Positions 1 through 8,510 of a DNA stretch of 34,611 bases are shown in pieces. The translations under genes were made by a program, and so were the position numbers. The notes below the pieces were generated by a model, which worked only from the letters and a program-made list of their open reading frames with translations, ran no database searches and was not told the origin of the DNA. Source of the stretch: an uncultured cyanobacterium (GTDB lineage: Bacteria; Cyanobacteriota; Cyanobacteriia; CAKZMO01); assembly GCA_937128595.1 (NCBI GenBank), contig CAKZMO010000763.1, forward strand, positions 1 through 34,611. The letters run 5' to 3'. Position 1 is the first letter of the stretch; every line of letters starts with the position of its first letter.

Positions 1-51
1 GCGCGGCTTCTCCATCAATATCTGTCCTAACCTATCTGCGCATTGCTATAG
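1..51. repeat. Palindromic dispersed repeat, half copy at left edge
   Basis: The first 51 bases are the reverse complement of 34557-34607 with one mismatch, and of 12717-12767 with two. They begin exactly in the stem of the hairpin seen complete at 12750-12788 (arm GCGCGGCTTCTCCAT). This is therefore the outgoing half of a copy whose other half lies outside the window. It is followed by a 12-bp motif, AGTTAGCTCATT, present twice in tandem at 56-79. Confidence 0.85.
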
Positions 52-230
52 CTGTAGTTAGCTCATTAGTTAGCTCATTTGTCTCCTAGACATTTTTCGT
101 GTCTGTGTAGCGTGCAGCCCCAAAAATGCCCTAGAGCAACGGGTTATATAGCAATCTCAAACGATTTGTGGGATGTCAAAGATTGTTAAATAAAAGGAAA
201 ACTTATGGTTTAGATTTATCATTGCTTTAC

Positions 231-256
231 AAAATCACGCAGCATAACGTGATTTT
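231..256. promoter_or_regulatory. Inverted repeat upstream of sbtA
   Basis: AAAATCACG at 231-239 and CGTGATTTT at 248-256 form a perfect 9-bp inverted repeat with an 8-base spacer, about 240 bases upstream of sbtA. The symmetric arms and short spacer fit a dimeric regulator site. Carbon-uptake genes in cyanobacteria are commonly controlled by LysR-type proteins (CcmR/NdhR, CmpR), but this site does not obviously match their described motifs. It could also be a hairpin ending an unseen upstream transcript. Confidence 0.35.
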
Positions 257-385
257 AGATGCATTTCAAGATAGACTTAATTGCATGAAGTTTGAGGTAT
301 TGATAGATTTCTGTCTATGAAAGTAGCGCGGGGCGGCGATCGCTTTTCAACACCATTCGAAGAGTCGCCATCTCTGAACATCTTA

Positions 386-435
386 TTGACAGGCTCTTGC
401 GTAACACCCGTGTTGTTGAGGTGAAGCGCTTCACC
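386..435 (+). promoter_or_regulatory. Candidate sbtA promoter with palindromic operator
   Basis: A consensus -35 box TTGACA lies at 386-391. No good -10 hexamer follows at the usual distance, which would fit activator dependence. A perfect 16-bp palindrome, GGTGAAGCGCTTCACC, lies at 420-435, about 60 bases before the sbtA start. It sits where a repressor or activator could act, or where it could form a leader hairpin. The transcription start is not known. Confidence 0.35.
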
Positions 436-495
436 CTTACTCTCTTCAGTTTTAAGATCACTCATCACAAGATTTGATCAAGGAGGAACTACACT

Positions 496-1620
496 GTGGA
501 TTTCTTATCCAATTTCTTGACCCTCTTTTTGGGGAAGTTGCAGTCCCCAACACTTGGTTTTCTCATTGGCGGTATGATCATTGCCGCTCTCAATAGCCGG
601 TTAACCATTCCCGATTCGATTTATAAGTTCATCGTTTTCATGCTGCTCATCAAAGTTGGACTGAGTGGCGGTATTGCAATCCGCAATGCCAATCTAGCGG
701 AGATGTTGTTGCCAGCGCTTTTCGCTGTGATCATTGGCATTCTGATCGTGTTCATAGCGCGCTATACACTGGCTCAAATGCCGGGTGTCAAACCCTTAGA
801 TGCTATTGCGACCGGGGGATTGTTCGGTGCTGTAAGTGGCTCGACTCTCGCTGCTGGCATCACGCTACTAGAAACGGAAGGCTTAGAATATGAGGCGTGG
901 TCAGCTGCACTCTATCCTTTCATGGACATTCCGGCGCTTGTTACCGCGATCGTCTTAGCAAGCATTTATGCTGGTAAGCAAAAGCCTCTTGGTAAGGAAG
1001 AAACTCTTAGCAAGCAGGCAGTCGCCGCAGGCGGCGGGTATTCTAGCGAGTCAGGCGGTTCTTCAGATGGGTATCCTAGCACTGCAAGCGAGTATCGAGT
1101 CCAACAAAGTCAGCGCGTCAGAATATGGCCCATTGTCAAGGAAAGTCTTCAGGGGTCTGCTCTCTCGGCTTTGCTGCTTGGTCTCGCACTGGGTATTTTT
1201 ACCAGACCAGAGAGTGTCTATGAGAGCTTCTTTAATCCTGGTTTCCGTGGATTGCTGTCGATTCTGATGTTGGTTATGGGTATGGAAGCCTGGGCAAGAC
1301 TGGGTGAATTACGCAAGGTGGGTCAGTGGTATGTTCTATACGCGATCGCAGCGCCGTTGCTCCACGGATTCATCGGTTTTGGTCTCGGCTATGTTGCACA
1401 TATCATTACAGGCTTCAGCCCCGGCGGTGTTGTACTCTTGTCTGTTATCGCTGCTTCCAGTTCAGATATTTCAGGCCCACCTACCCTACGCGCTGGTATT
1501 CCCAAAGCAAACCCCTCCGCCTACATCGGTTCGTCTACAGCTGTCGGCACACCCATTGCCTTGGCTGTCTGTATCCCACTCTTCATTGGGCTTGCTCAGG
1601 CAACGATGGGTGGTGGCTGA
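496..1620 (+). CDS. sbtA: SbtA, sodium-dependent bicarbonate transporter
   Basis: SbtA is the inducible high-affinity Na+/HCO3- symporter of the cyanobacterial CO2-concentrating mechanism, located in the plasma membrane. The 374-residue protein has the family's length. It starts MDFLSNFLTLFLGKLQSP and continues with ten or so hydrophobic segments in two halves. Between the halves, roughly residues 160-215, is a hydrophilic Gly/Ser-rich cytoplasmic loop (GGSSDGYPSTASEYR). The GTG start is chosen because AGGAGG lies at 481-486, nine bases upstream, and the N-terminus matches the family. sbtB follows on the same strand after about 140 bases, the usual arrangement. The start is therefore well supported despite the non-ATG codon, and the family assignment is confident. 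Confidence 0.95.
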   Translation: MDFLSNFLTLFLGKLQSPTLGFLIGGMIIAALNSRLTIPDSIYKFIVFMLLIKVGLSGGIAIRNANLAEMLLPALFAVIIGILIVFIARYTLAQMPGVKPLDAIATGGLFGAVSGSTLAAGITLLETEGLEYEAWSAALYPFMDIPALVTAIVLASIYAGKQKPLGKEETLSKQAVAAGGGYSSESGGSSDGYPSTASEYRVQQSQRVRIWPIVKESLQGSALSALLLGLALGIFTRPESVYESFFNPGFRGLLSILMLVMGMEAWARLGELRKVGQWYVLYAIAAPLLHGFIGFGLGYVAHIITGFSPGGVVLLSVIAASSSDISGPPTLRAGIPKANPSAYIGSSTAVGTPIALAVCIPLFIGLAQATMGGG

Positions 1621-1756
1621 TCCTAGATGTCTTACTGTCCGTCGGTACTCTCTTGAACAGAGGACAACACGTCAGTAACATCACGCCCTATTGCTCGGTG
1701 TTGCCGTTTCCCTAAGTTTTTTATGCCATTCAATGAATACATACGTAAGGAGGTAA

Positions 1757-2095
<339 letters not shown>

Positions 2096-2112
2096 ATCAA
2101 GATGACGCAGAC

Positions 2113-2146
2113 CTAAAAAGCCGGGGGCACGTCCCCGGCTTTTTAG
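2113..2146 (+). terminator. Rho-independent terminator of sbtAB
   Basis: CTAAAAAGCCGGGG at 2113-2126 pairs perfectly with CCCCGGCTTTTTAG at 2133-2146, giving a 14-bp stem, a 6-base loop and a T tract. It lies 17 bases after the sbtB stop. The A tract before the stem means it could also work on the opposite strand. Confidence 0.92.
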
Positions 2147-2442
2147 TGGCCGCAATTCGCGCCCATAAGACATTGAAACTAGTGAAAACATCGTTCTGTC
2201 TGACGACGACGCACTCAACCAAAGGTAAGCGGCAGGCCACAGCGATAAACCATCACAATCGCTGTCATGCGCGAGGAGGGCTCCCATCTGCAAACCCATG
2301 TGTAAACGAATGTGCGGCGATCGCCTCAACCCAGCTCGAGTCAATACTAATGAGACTTGAGTTCGGGGTAAGTCTGAACGTCAACTGTCTTGGCCTGACT
2401 GTGATTGCGACTACTGTGTAGGAAGCACATGGCGGTCAATTG

Positions 2443-2664
2443 CAATCTAGGAAAGTACGGAAGCCAATCCTGTTGCACCTTTTGAATGTAGTCAGTTTCG
2501 AAATTGCGGTTACACGAGTGATGAAAGCCAATCAGGATCGTCATAATTTCGCTCAGGCATAGGCCGCTATGAGCCTGTAGACCCCTGCACAGCAAGTGAT
2601 GTTCCTAGGCTGGCTCAAACTTTTGGCAAAAGTCATCGCAGAAAAGGTCTTCTAGACTAATCAT
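2443..2664 (-). pseudogene. Truncated IS982-like transposase remnant
   Basis: Reading the minus strand from the ATG at 2664 gives MISLEDLFCDDFCQKFEPA, then a TAG stop (2605-2607), then EHHLLC and, in the same frame, SEIMTILIGFHHS, RNF and WLPYFPRL. This is the N-terminal pattern of cyanobacterial IS982-type transposases (SEIMTIxIxFHxSxxRNF). Relatives I recall have a Trp at the stop position and one extra residue in the CDVDDF stretch. After PRL (about 2443) similarity is lost, so the catalytic half is missing. No terminal inverted repeats were found. The rest of 2147-2754 holds nothing else I recognise. The family name is from memory of the motif and is moderately sure. Confidence 0.65.
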
Positions 2665-2754
2665 GGGTATAGCGAGTAAGCGAGTAGGTGAGATGTTGCT
2701 ACTTCCCACCTACCTGTTAGCCCCTTCTCTTATCCCGAACTCACATTCCTTCGG

Positions 2755-4872
2755 TCACAGTCCCAACGCTTGTCTTTGAGTCTCGTCGTAGCGAGCCCGA
2801 CTCCAATTCGTCGCAGTTCGAAGTTGCTCTGCTGTCCAGCCCGTTGCCCCAGACAAATCGGCTCCTTCCAAATTCGTGCCTGTCAGGTTCGCGTTTTGCA
2901 AGCTAGCACCTCGCAAATTGGCATCACTCAAATCAGTACACCGCCGCAGGGCAGTGTCTGAAAAGGCGCAACTCAGGTTCCCGTCTGACAGGTCAGCCGC
3001 TTCGAGGTTGGCCTCCGTCAGATTGACGCCCAAGAGTCTCGCTCGACTGAGAGTGGCATTTTGCAGTTGAGCATCGCGCAAGTCTGTACAAGTGAGAACC
3101 GTATTGACGGGATTTTTGCCTGTGGCACTCCCTGTCCCGACTTCGATGCGATCGCAACTCAAATCCGCTTCCGAAAGATTGGCTCCGCTGAGTTGGGCCT
3201 GTCGCAATTTCGCTCCTTGCAAACTCGATCTCATAAGCTGGGCCTGCTCTAAGTTCGCTTCGCTCAGTTCTGCCCGGTTAAGATTGATACTCGTCAACAC
3301 TTCATCTGGCACAATCGCGTGGGCTTTTTCAAATGCCCGTTTGCTCTCTCCACAGGCCGCCGTTGACCACACGGTTTCTCTTCCGTTAGTCGAAACGGCA
3401 CACTGATATTGAGTATGGGTATCTAGAAAGGTCGGAATATCGGTCGAAACAACTCGATCACATCCTGTGTTGAAGGTGGCGTTGTTTTCGGCTGGACTCG
3501 TTTCATCATCAAGGCGACACACTTCAATCAGCGTGCGATCGTCGTACAGTGCCCCATTTAATTCTACGTCGGTCAAAAGTGCCCGCCCAAAGTGAGTGGG
3601 ACTGGTCTCTTGCCCTCCTCGTAGATTAGAACGGCTGAGGTTTGCTTTTCTAAAGCTGGCGGGCTGCAAACATTCACTCCGACGAGTTAAGCCAAGCTGA
3701 AACCAGCCCGAAAACTGCTGTTCTGGAGGACAGTAGAAACTGGCTCCTGCCAGATCAGCCTCCTCCAGCGTGGCTCCCTCAAAGTTAACGCCTTGGAGAC
3801 TCGCGTTGCGCAAGCGCGATCGCTGTAGTTGTGAGCCTTGAAGCTGTGCTCCTTGGAGATTGGCACTCCAGAGCTTCGTGTCCTGCATCCGCGAATTTCG
3901 CAAATCGGCCCATTGCAGATCGAGTTCAGGCAAGTGGGCATTGGTAATGTCTAGACCCCGCAAACTGACGCAGTCTGGGAAAAATCCGCCGATCAGAGGA
4001 AAGCTCCGCCAGTTGACCTGTACGAGACTCAAGGCATCCGTTGCTTTACTGGGAAAATTCGAGGAAAAGAGCCGAGACTCGCTGTAGGTGGCTTGGTGCT
4101 CCGCATCTAAAGAACGGCAGCCCTCTGCCAACGTTTGTAGAGCTTGAATGCGTCCGGCGCTTTCGGTTGAACCTTTATTCCCTGTAATAATCTGCCATGC
4201 TTGAGTGTGAGCCTCTTGCTGGCGCGAGTCAGCCTCCAGAATAAAGAGAACAATTCCCCAAAAGATCGTGAGACTACCGAGAATAGTCCCGAGGGTTTTT
4301 GTCCCTCGCCAAAGTGTGCCACAGACCGCACGAACTCCTTTCGCCTGTTGACGCTCAAATTCTTTAAATAGTTCTCGATACTCGTCGGTGTCAATTTCAG
4401 ACGCTTTTGCCCGTTGGATTAGGCGATAGTTTCGCTCGATTGGATCGCGGGTCGAGGCAATTTTCTTAAATTCGTCGTTGAGCCGCTGTAGTAGTTGCTC
4501 GTGAGCTGCATCGGTGTGGTGGGCGTAGAGAGAACAATATTCCTCAAACAGAGCGCGATATTCTGTCGCTGGGAGAAAAGAGGCATTGGCACGCTGGCGA
4601 AGCTGATAGTTCTGTTCCAGGAAATCGCTTGTTTGACACAGCTCAGCAAATTCTTGACGCAATTGCTCAAGCTCGGCGGTGGGTTGAGGCGAGGATGCGG
4701 TGAATGATTCTGTAAGCTGCTCGGAGAGAGAGGCATCTGAAGTCGGTTCTGACCTATGACGGTGATCCGGCTCATCTAAATGCTGAGGCTTATCTGGGTG
4801 AGAATCTGAAGCTGGCGGCTCGGAGGAGTGCTTGGAATGAGGAGAATTGGGGTTTGGGGGGGGGTGGCTCAT
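2755..4872 (-). CDS. Pentapeptide-repeat protein with one membrane segment
   Basis: This is a protein of about 705 residues of unknown function. Its order is: a Pro/Ser/His-rich polar N-terminus (1-65); two copies of a helical module (about 68-118 and 127-178) sharing NYxLxQRAxAS and EYRxLFxE; one membrane helix (about 192-213, GTILGSLTIFWGIVLFILEA); a linker; and three blocks of A(D/N)Lxx-type pentapeptide repeats (about 310-385, 415-430, 535-690). Pentapeptide repeats fold as a right-handed quadrilateral beta-helix and usually mediate protein contacts; catalysis is not expected. The ATG at 4872 is preferred over a TTG two codons upstream, although neither has a clear ribosome site. It stands alone, with the MFS gene 241 bases upstream. 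Such proteins abound in cyanobacteria, but this N-terminal arrangement I do not recognise. Confidence 0.85.
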   Translation of the reverse strand: MSHPPPNPNSPHSKHSSEPPASDSHPDKPQHLDEPDHRHRSEPTSDASLSEQLTESFTASSPQPTAELEQLRQEFAELCQTSDFLEQNYQLRQRANASFLPATEYRALFEEYCSLYAHHTDAAHEQLLQRLNDEFKKIASTRDPIERNYRLIQRAKASEIDTDEYRELFKEFERQQAKGVRAVCGTLWRGTKTLGTILGSLTIFWGIVLFILEADSRQQEAHTQAWQIITGNKGSTESAGRIQALQTLAEGCRSLDAEHQATYSESRLFSSNFPSKATDALSLVQVNWRSFPLIGGFFPDCVSLRGLDITNAHLPELDLQWADLRNSRMQDTKLWSANLQGAQLQGSQLQRSRLRNASLQGVNFEGATLEEADLAGASFYCPPEQQFSGWFQLGLTRRSECLQPASFRKANLSRSNLRGGQETSPTHFGRALLTDVELNGALYDDRTLIEVCRLDDETSPAENNATFNTGCDRVVSTDIPTFLDTHTQYQCAVSTNGRETVWSTAACGESKRAFEKAHAIVPDEVLTSINLNRAELSEANLEQAQLMRSSLQGAKLRQAQLSGANLSEADLSCDRIEVGTGSATGKNPVNTVLTCTDLRDAQLQNATLSRARLLGVNLTEANLEAADLSDGNLSCAFSDTALRRCTDLSDANLRGASLQNANLTGTNLEGADLSGATGWTAEQLRTATNWSRARYDETQRQALGL

Positions 4873-5113
4873 GGTCAAGGCTCTGGAGACTCTAAGTCAA
4901 AGCGCAATCAATAGGTTAAGGCGATTTCTGGAAACAAATTACCGATCGATAGTGCGTTACGCTTCGCTAACAGCATCCTACAAACGGCATGTTTTTTCTC
5001 GAAAAGCACCTCAGGCGATCGCACTTGCTTCCCCGACCCTAACGAAAAGGCATTTTCGTCAATCGGAGAGCGTGATGCTTTCAAAACTGTCTACTCTGCT
5101 TCTCTTATTCTGA

Positions 5114-6382
5114 TTATTCTGATGATCGCGTAGCAGGCGGGGGGAGCACCTGATTTAGAGCATATAGAATGCCCAACCCGCCTAGGCTGCTGACCGCGAG
5201 CGCCAACCAGAAACCGTGGGCAACCTGGGCAGACTGGTCAAGAGCCCAGCCGCCTAAGGGGGGGCCAATAAAGTAGCCGATCGCCCAACATTGAGAATTA
5301 ATCGACAGATAGACTCCCCTCATCGACTCAGGAGCAATATCAATAATAAAAGCAGAGGCAGAAGGGAGATAAGTGACGGTGGCGATCGCCAATACCGCTA
5401 GAGCCAGAGCCGCCCACAGCAAATACCCTCCCGATGCCGTCCCTGTGAGCACGATGCAGATAAAACCTGCTCCCCAAAGCAAAAGCGACAGCCCTAGAGC
5501 TTTGACCCGAGTGAGACGGTTGAGAAATCGCGCTACAGGCAACTGGCATAAGGCGGTCAGCGCCACGTGCCAGGTGAACAACGCGCTGATGATGGCGGTT
5601 GAGAATCCCGTCCCCTTTTCTCCCGCAGGAACAATGTTGCTGAAATAAAGCGGCATCGTGCTTTGTACCTGGGCAAGATACATCGTGATCAGCGTGTTGA
5701 CGCAGGCAAAAATCCACAGTCGGCGATCGCCCAACGCCGTTTTCCACCCAGAGAAAAGAGAAGAAGATTGCCCTTCTGTTTGCAAAGTTTCGGCGATCGC
5801 CCAATAGATGATGCCGAAGAACAGGACATAGGTGACGCCATCGATCACAAAAAGCAGTCGATACTGTCCTGTGAGTTCAATCAGGGCTCCGCCGAGCACA
5901 ATGCCTAAGCTGAGACCAAGGCTATCGGCTAGCCGCACCAAAGCAAACGCCTCATTGCGCTCATCCCCTGTGGTCAAATCAGCAACCACCGCCTCTGTGG
6001 CAGGCCAATATAGGCCAATGCCTAACCCCATCAGCATGTTACCGAGTACAAACAGAGGAAAGTTGAAGGCAGTGGCTAAGGCCACATCTGCCACCGCAGA
6101 AACCGCCGCAGAAGCAAGCAGCGTTTTGCGCCGTCCCCACCGAGGCGAATCAGAAGCAGAACCTCCGATAAATCGACCCACAACGCCTGAAATGGAACTG
6201 CTTCCTAGTCCGATGCCTACCGCTGTGGCGGACAACCCCACTTGATTGACGAAAAAGATCGGCGCGTAAAACAGCGTGAACCCATTTCCTAATTGAGACA
6301 AAAGACGACCAAAAGCCAAAATCCAGACTTGACGGTCGAGCTTAGGCAGCCACGAGAGCAACGAACGAAATCGAAAGTTCAC
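5114..6382 (-). CDS. MFS transporter
   Basis: This is a 422-residue major facilitator superfamily protein with about twelve hydrophobic segments, probably a plasma-membrane exporter of small molecules; the substrate cannot be told. The loop between the second and third segments carries the MFS motif A region (GGSASDSPRWGRRKTLL). The reading frame extends to 6568, but the extra 62 residues are polar and overlap the promoter side of the divergent phosphatase gene. The GTG at 6382 (VNFRFRSLLSWLPKLDRQ) gives the usual cytoplasmic N-terminus, so I chose it; the start is not certain. The closest general resemblance is to the drug:H+ antiporter-type MFS. Its divergent neighbour suggests a shared promoter region, not a shared pathway. 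Confidence 0.85.
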   Translation of the reverse strand: MNFRFRSLLSWLPKLDRQVWILAFGRLLSQLGNGFTLFYAPIFFVNQVGLSATAVGIGLGSSSISGVVGRFIGGSASDSPRWGRRKTLLASAAVSAVADVALATAFNFPLFVLGNMLMGLGIGLYWPATEAVVADLTTGDERNEAFALVRLADSLGLSLGIVLGGALIELTGQYRLLFVIDGVTYVLFFGIIYWAIAETLQTEGQSSSLFSGWKTALGDRRLWIFACVNTLITMYLAQVQSTMPLYFSNIVPAGEKGTGFSTAIISALFTWHVALTALCQLPVARFLNRLTRVKALGLSLLLWGAGFICIVLTGTASGGYLLWAALALAVLAIATVTYLPSASAFIIDIAPESMRGVYLSINSQCWAIGYFIGPPLGGWALDQSAQVAHGFWLALAVSSLGGLGILYALNQVLPPPATRSSE

Positions 6383-6520
6383 AGAGTAACCCAGATAGAC
6401 ATTCAACGAGTGGACACAAGTGTCAGAATGGTGAGAGTCAGCCCCAGGGAAGCTGATGTCATCCCCCTTCATCACGTACACTTTGCGTGGCGAAGTCTTG
6501 TCATTGAGGGAATGAGTGAA

Positions 6521-7282
6521 ATGTCCCAGCCCCAATCCCCTTTTATGTTTATCACCGATCTGGATCATACGCTGGTCGGTGATAACAATGCTCTAGCTGA
6601 GCTAAACCAGCAGCTTCAGCAGCATCGGCAAACCCACGGCACGGTGATTGTCTATTCCACAGGGCGATCGCTCACTCTTTATCGTCAACTTCTGACTGAA
6701 GTAGATTTACTAGAACCCGATTTTCTAGTGCTTTCCGTAGGCACTGTCATCTATTCGAAGGGCAGCGAGACTCCCAGCCAAGACTGGATTGACTATCTTT
6801 CCCCGGATTGGGATCGAACCAAAGTTGTGGCGATCGCCCAGTCGTTTCCAGCTCTGACCCCTCAACCGGAGTCAGAGCAAACGCAATTTAAAGCTAGTTA
6901 TGTCATTGATGGTGAAGCGGCTCAGACTGTTTTGCCCCAACTTGAAACGGCCCTCCGAACTGCTCAGCTCGACACCCAGATTATCTACAGCAGTGCTCAA
7001 GATCTCGATATCCTCCCTCGGCGTGGCAACAAAGGAGCGGCGGTGGCCTTTTTGCAAGAGCAAGTGGGGATGAGTGGCGATCGCACAGTCGTTTGCGGCG
7101 ACTCAGGCAACGATATTGCCATGTTTGAAGCAGCCGCAGCAAAAGGAATTGTGGTCGGCAATGCTAAACCTGAATTGCGCGGCTGGTACACCAATCAGGC
7201 AACAGCCGAAACTTATTTAGCCGACGCTCATTGTGCAGGTGGCATTTTAGAAGGACTACTCCACTTTAAATTCCTGGATTGA
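6521..7282 (+). CDS. spp: Sucrose-phosphate phosphatase (HAD family)
   Basis: It hydrolyses sucrose-6-phosphate to sucrose in the cytoplasm, the last step after sucrose-phosphate synthase; in cyanobacteria sucrose acts as a compatible solute. The 253-residue length fits stand-alone cyanobacterial SPP (about 244). HAD motifs are present: DLDHT with nucleophile Asp13 and acid/base Asp15, Ser46 in VYSTGRS, Lys171 in RGNKGAA, and GDSGND at 193-198. The C-terminus (GGILEGLLHFKFLD) is also family-like. The ATG at 6521 is preferred because GAGGG at 6506-6510 is ten bases upstream. An in-frame ATG at 6512 would be only one base from it, and the open frame further upstream looks non-coding. No synthase gene is in the window. 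A related mannosyl- or glucosylglycerate-type phosphatase is the main alternative. Confidence 0.85.
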   Translation: MSQPQSPFMFITDLDHTLVGDNNALAELNQQLQQHRQTHGTVIVYSTGRSLTLYRQLLTEVDLLEPDFLVLSVGTVIYSKGSETPSQDWIDYLSPDWDRTKVVAIAQSFPALTPQPESEQTQFKASYVIDGEAAQTVLPQLETALRTAQLDTQIIYSSAQDLDILPRRGNKGAAVAFLQEQVGMSGDRTVVCGDSGNDIAMFEAAAAKGIVVGNAKPELRGWYTNQATAETYLADAHCAGGILEGLLHFKFLD

Positions 7283-7813
7283 GTCCAGAGTCAGCCCCGC
7301 ACGGAATACATGTGAAAGATAGGCACAGCAACAGAACCAAATAATGCTGACAGCCCTTAATCTTTGACAAATAAACTCGTCAATCGACTTTGATAGGGCA
7401 ACAATTCAACCTTTTGACCGTTTATGTCTCAAAAAAATAAAAAAGGTTGATCAATCTCATGTGAGTGTTCTCAGAAACACCACAGCACGTCAACAAAACG
7501 CAGCTCAGAAGCTATGTATAGCAAGCTTTACAAGGATTTTTAATCTAGTAAAAATGACAATGCTGTTCTGTCTAAATGTTACGAACTCGTTTTATCCTTT
7601 GATCTTCAGAACAGTCTCCAGGTCTTGTACTGTTACCTCAGTACACTCTGTAAAGACATGGTTTAAATGGTAACGGTATCGAGGTGTTCAAGAATTTTAA
7701 GAAAACTTGAAAACTTAAAAGATTCAGAAGTAACGGCCAGATCAGGAATAAGTTTCTTAGGATATGGGATAGAAAATATGCACGACCTGCACAGTAAATA
7801 ATGAAGGTTCATA
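7283..7813. other. Intergenic region, AT-rich, with one inverted repeat
   Basis: No convincing gene was found here. TCAACCTTTT at 7406-7415 and AAAAGGTTGA at 7441-7450 are a perfect 10-bp inverted repeat with a 25-base spacer. The right arm is preceded by an A-rich run, so on the minus strand it would be stem-T-rich loop-stem, not a terminator. The stretch presumably carries the promoter of the gene at 7814, but no clear -35/-10 pair was seen. Confidence 0.5.
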
Positions 7814-8191
7814 ATGAGGTCATCCCAAGATCACATCGTTACGCTGAATGACAAGATTGACTCTTTGCACCATGTCATTGATCAGCTGAGTGAGCGTTTC
7901 TCACTTTTCATGGTTGATCAAAAAGATCGGCAATCTGATGTCGGAACTCAGACAGGCCACGGAACTAGCCGTCATTATCAAGGTCGTATTAGAAACGCTT
8001 TTGAGGAAGAGATTATCAGCCACAAAGATGTTCTGAGTGAGGAAGATTACCTCATTGAGAGCGAACGTGTAGCAGGCGATCAGGTTCTTTCTTCTGAAGT
8101 TCAAGTTCAACGTCTTACTGCACAACTAACGGCTGCATACAATCGCATTGCAGCTCTTGAAGAACAGCTTCTTGCTCGCAGAGTTCACTAG
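7814..8191 (+). CDS. Hypothetical small coiled-coil protein
   Basis: I do not recognise this 125-residue protein. It is polar and soluble, with two predicted helical heptad stretches: residues 8-36 (IVTLNDKIDSLHHVIDQLSE) and 93-121 (VQRLTAQLTAAYNRIAALEE). They flank a Gln/Gly/His-rich, probably loose middle. There is no signal peptide, membrane segment or cysteine. The ATG has GAAGG a few bases upstream. The regular leucine/isoleucine spacing and ordinary codon choice make it look genuinely translated. It is isolated, with over 500 bases on either side, so the context gives no clue to its role. A structural or scaffolding part, or a small DNA/protein adaptor, would be guesses. Confidence 0.6.
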   Translation: MRSSQDHIVTLNDKIDSLHHVIDQLSERFSLFMVDQKDRQSDVGTQTGHGTSRHYQGRIRNAFEEEIISHKDVLSEEDYLIESERVAGDQVLSSEVQVQRLTAQLTAAYNRIAALEEQLLARRVH

Positions 8192-8339
8192 CTACAACAC
8201 TCCTTCGTTTAGGGTTGAGTAGAGAGTGACATGCAAAATAGAGCGTCGTTGGACGAAGCCGCAACTCAACATTCACAAAGAAATTACGTTGCACAGCATG
8301 GAATGATGTGGAAAGATTCAACTCATGGATGACCTGCTA

Positions 8340-8366
8340 TAGGGGCATCGCATTGCGATGCCCCTA
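8340..8366. repeat. Dispersed hairpin repeat
   Basis: TAGGGGCATCGC at 8340-8351 and GCGATGCCCCTA at 8355-8366 form a perfect 12-bp stem with a 3-base loop. GC-rich hairpins with a GTAGGGGC...GCCCCTAC frame are common between cyanobacterial genes. No T tract follows, so it is probably a mobile palindromic repeat and not a terminator, though it may stabilise the 3' end of the transcript from 7814. Confidence 0.7.
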
Positions 8367-8510
8367 CCAAAATCATTCTTCGAATGTGCAACGCCAAAAA
8401 ATTGATGTCTAGTGTTCCTCTAACACAGTATCTACCAAATTAATGGTGTCACGACAATAGCTTCCTAAGGCACACGTCTTCTACTGTGCTGTTTTCATCC
8501 AGCATTGCAG

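Noticed and set aside
277-468. 63-codon minus-strand frame divergent from sbtA
   Set aside because: It overlaps the likely sbtA promoter and palindrome, has no ribosome site and resembles no protein I know. Its protein-like look may come from a short run without stops.
2146-2421. 91-codon plus-strand frame after the sbtAB terminator
   Set aside because: It begins at the foot of the terminator, has no ribosome site, and its composition is not protein-like.
7461-7673. 70-codon plus-strand frame
   Set aside because: Low-complexity, AT-rich sequence with no ribosome site and no recognisable motif.
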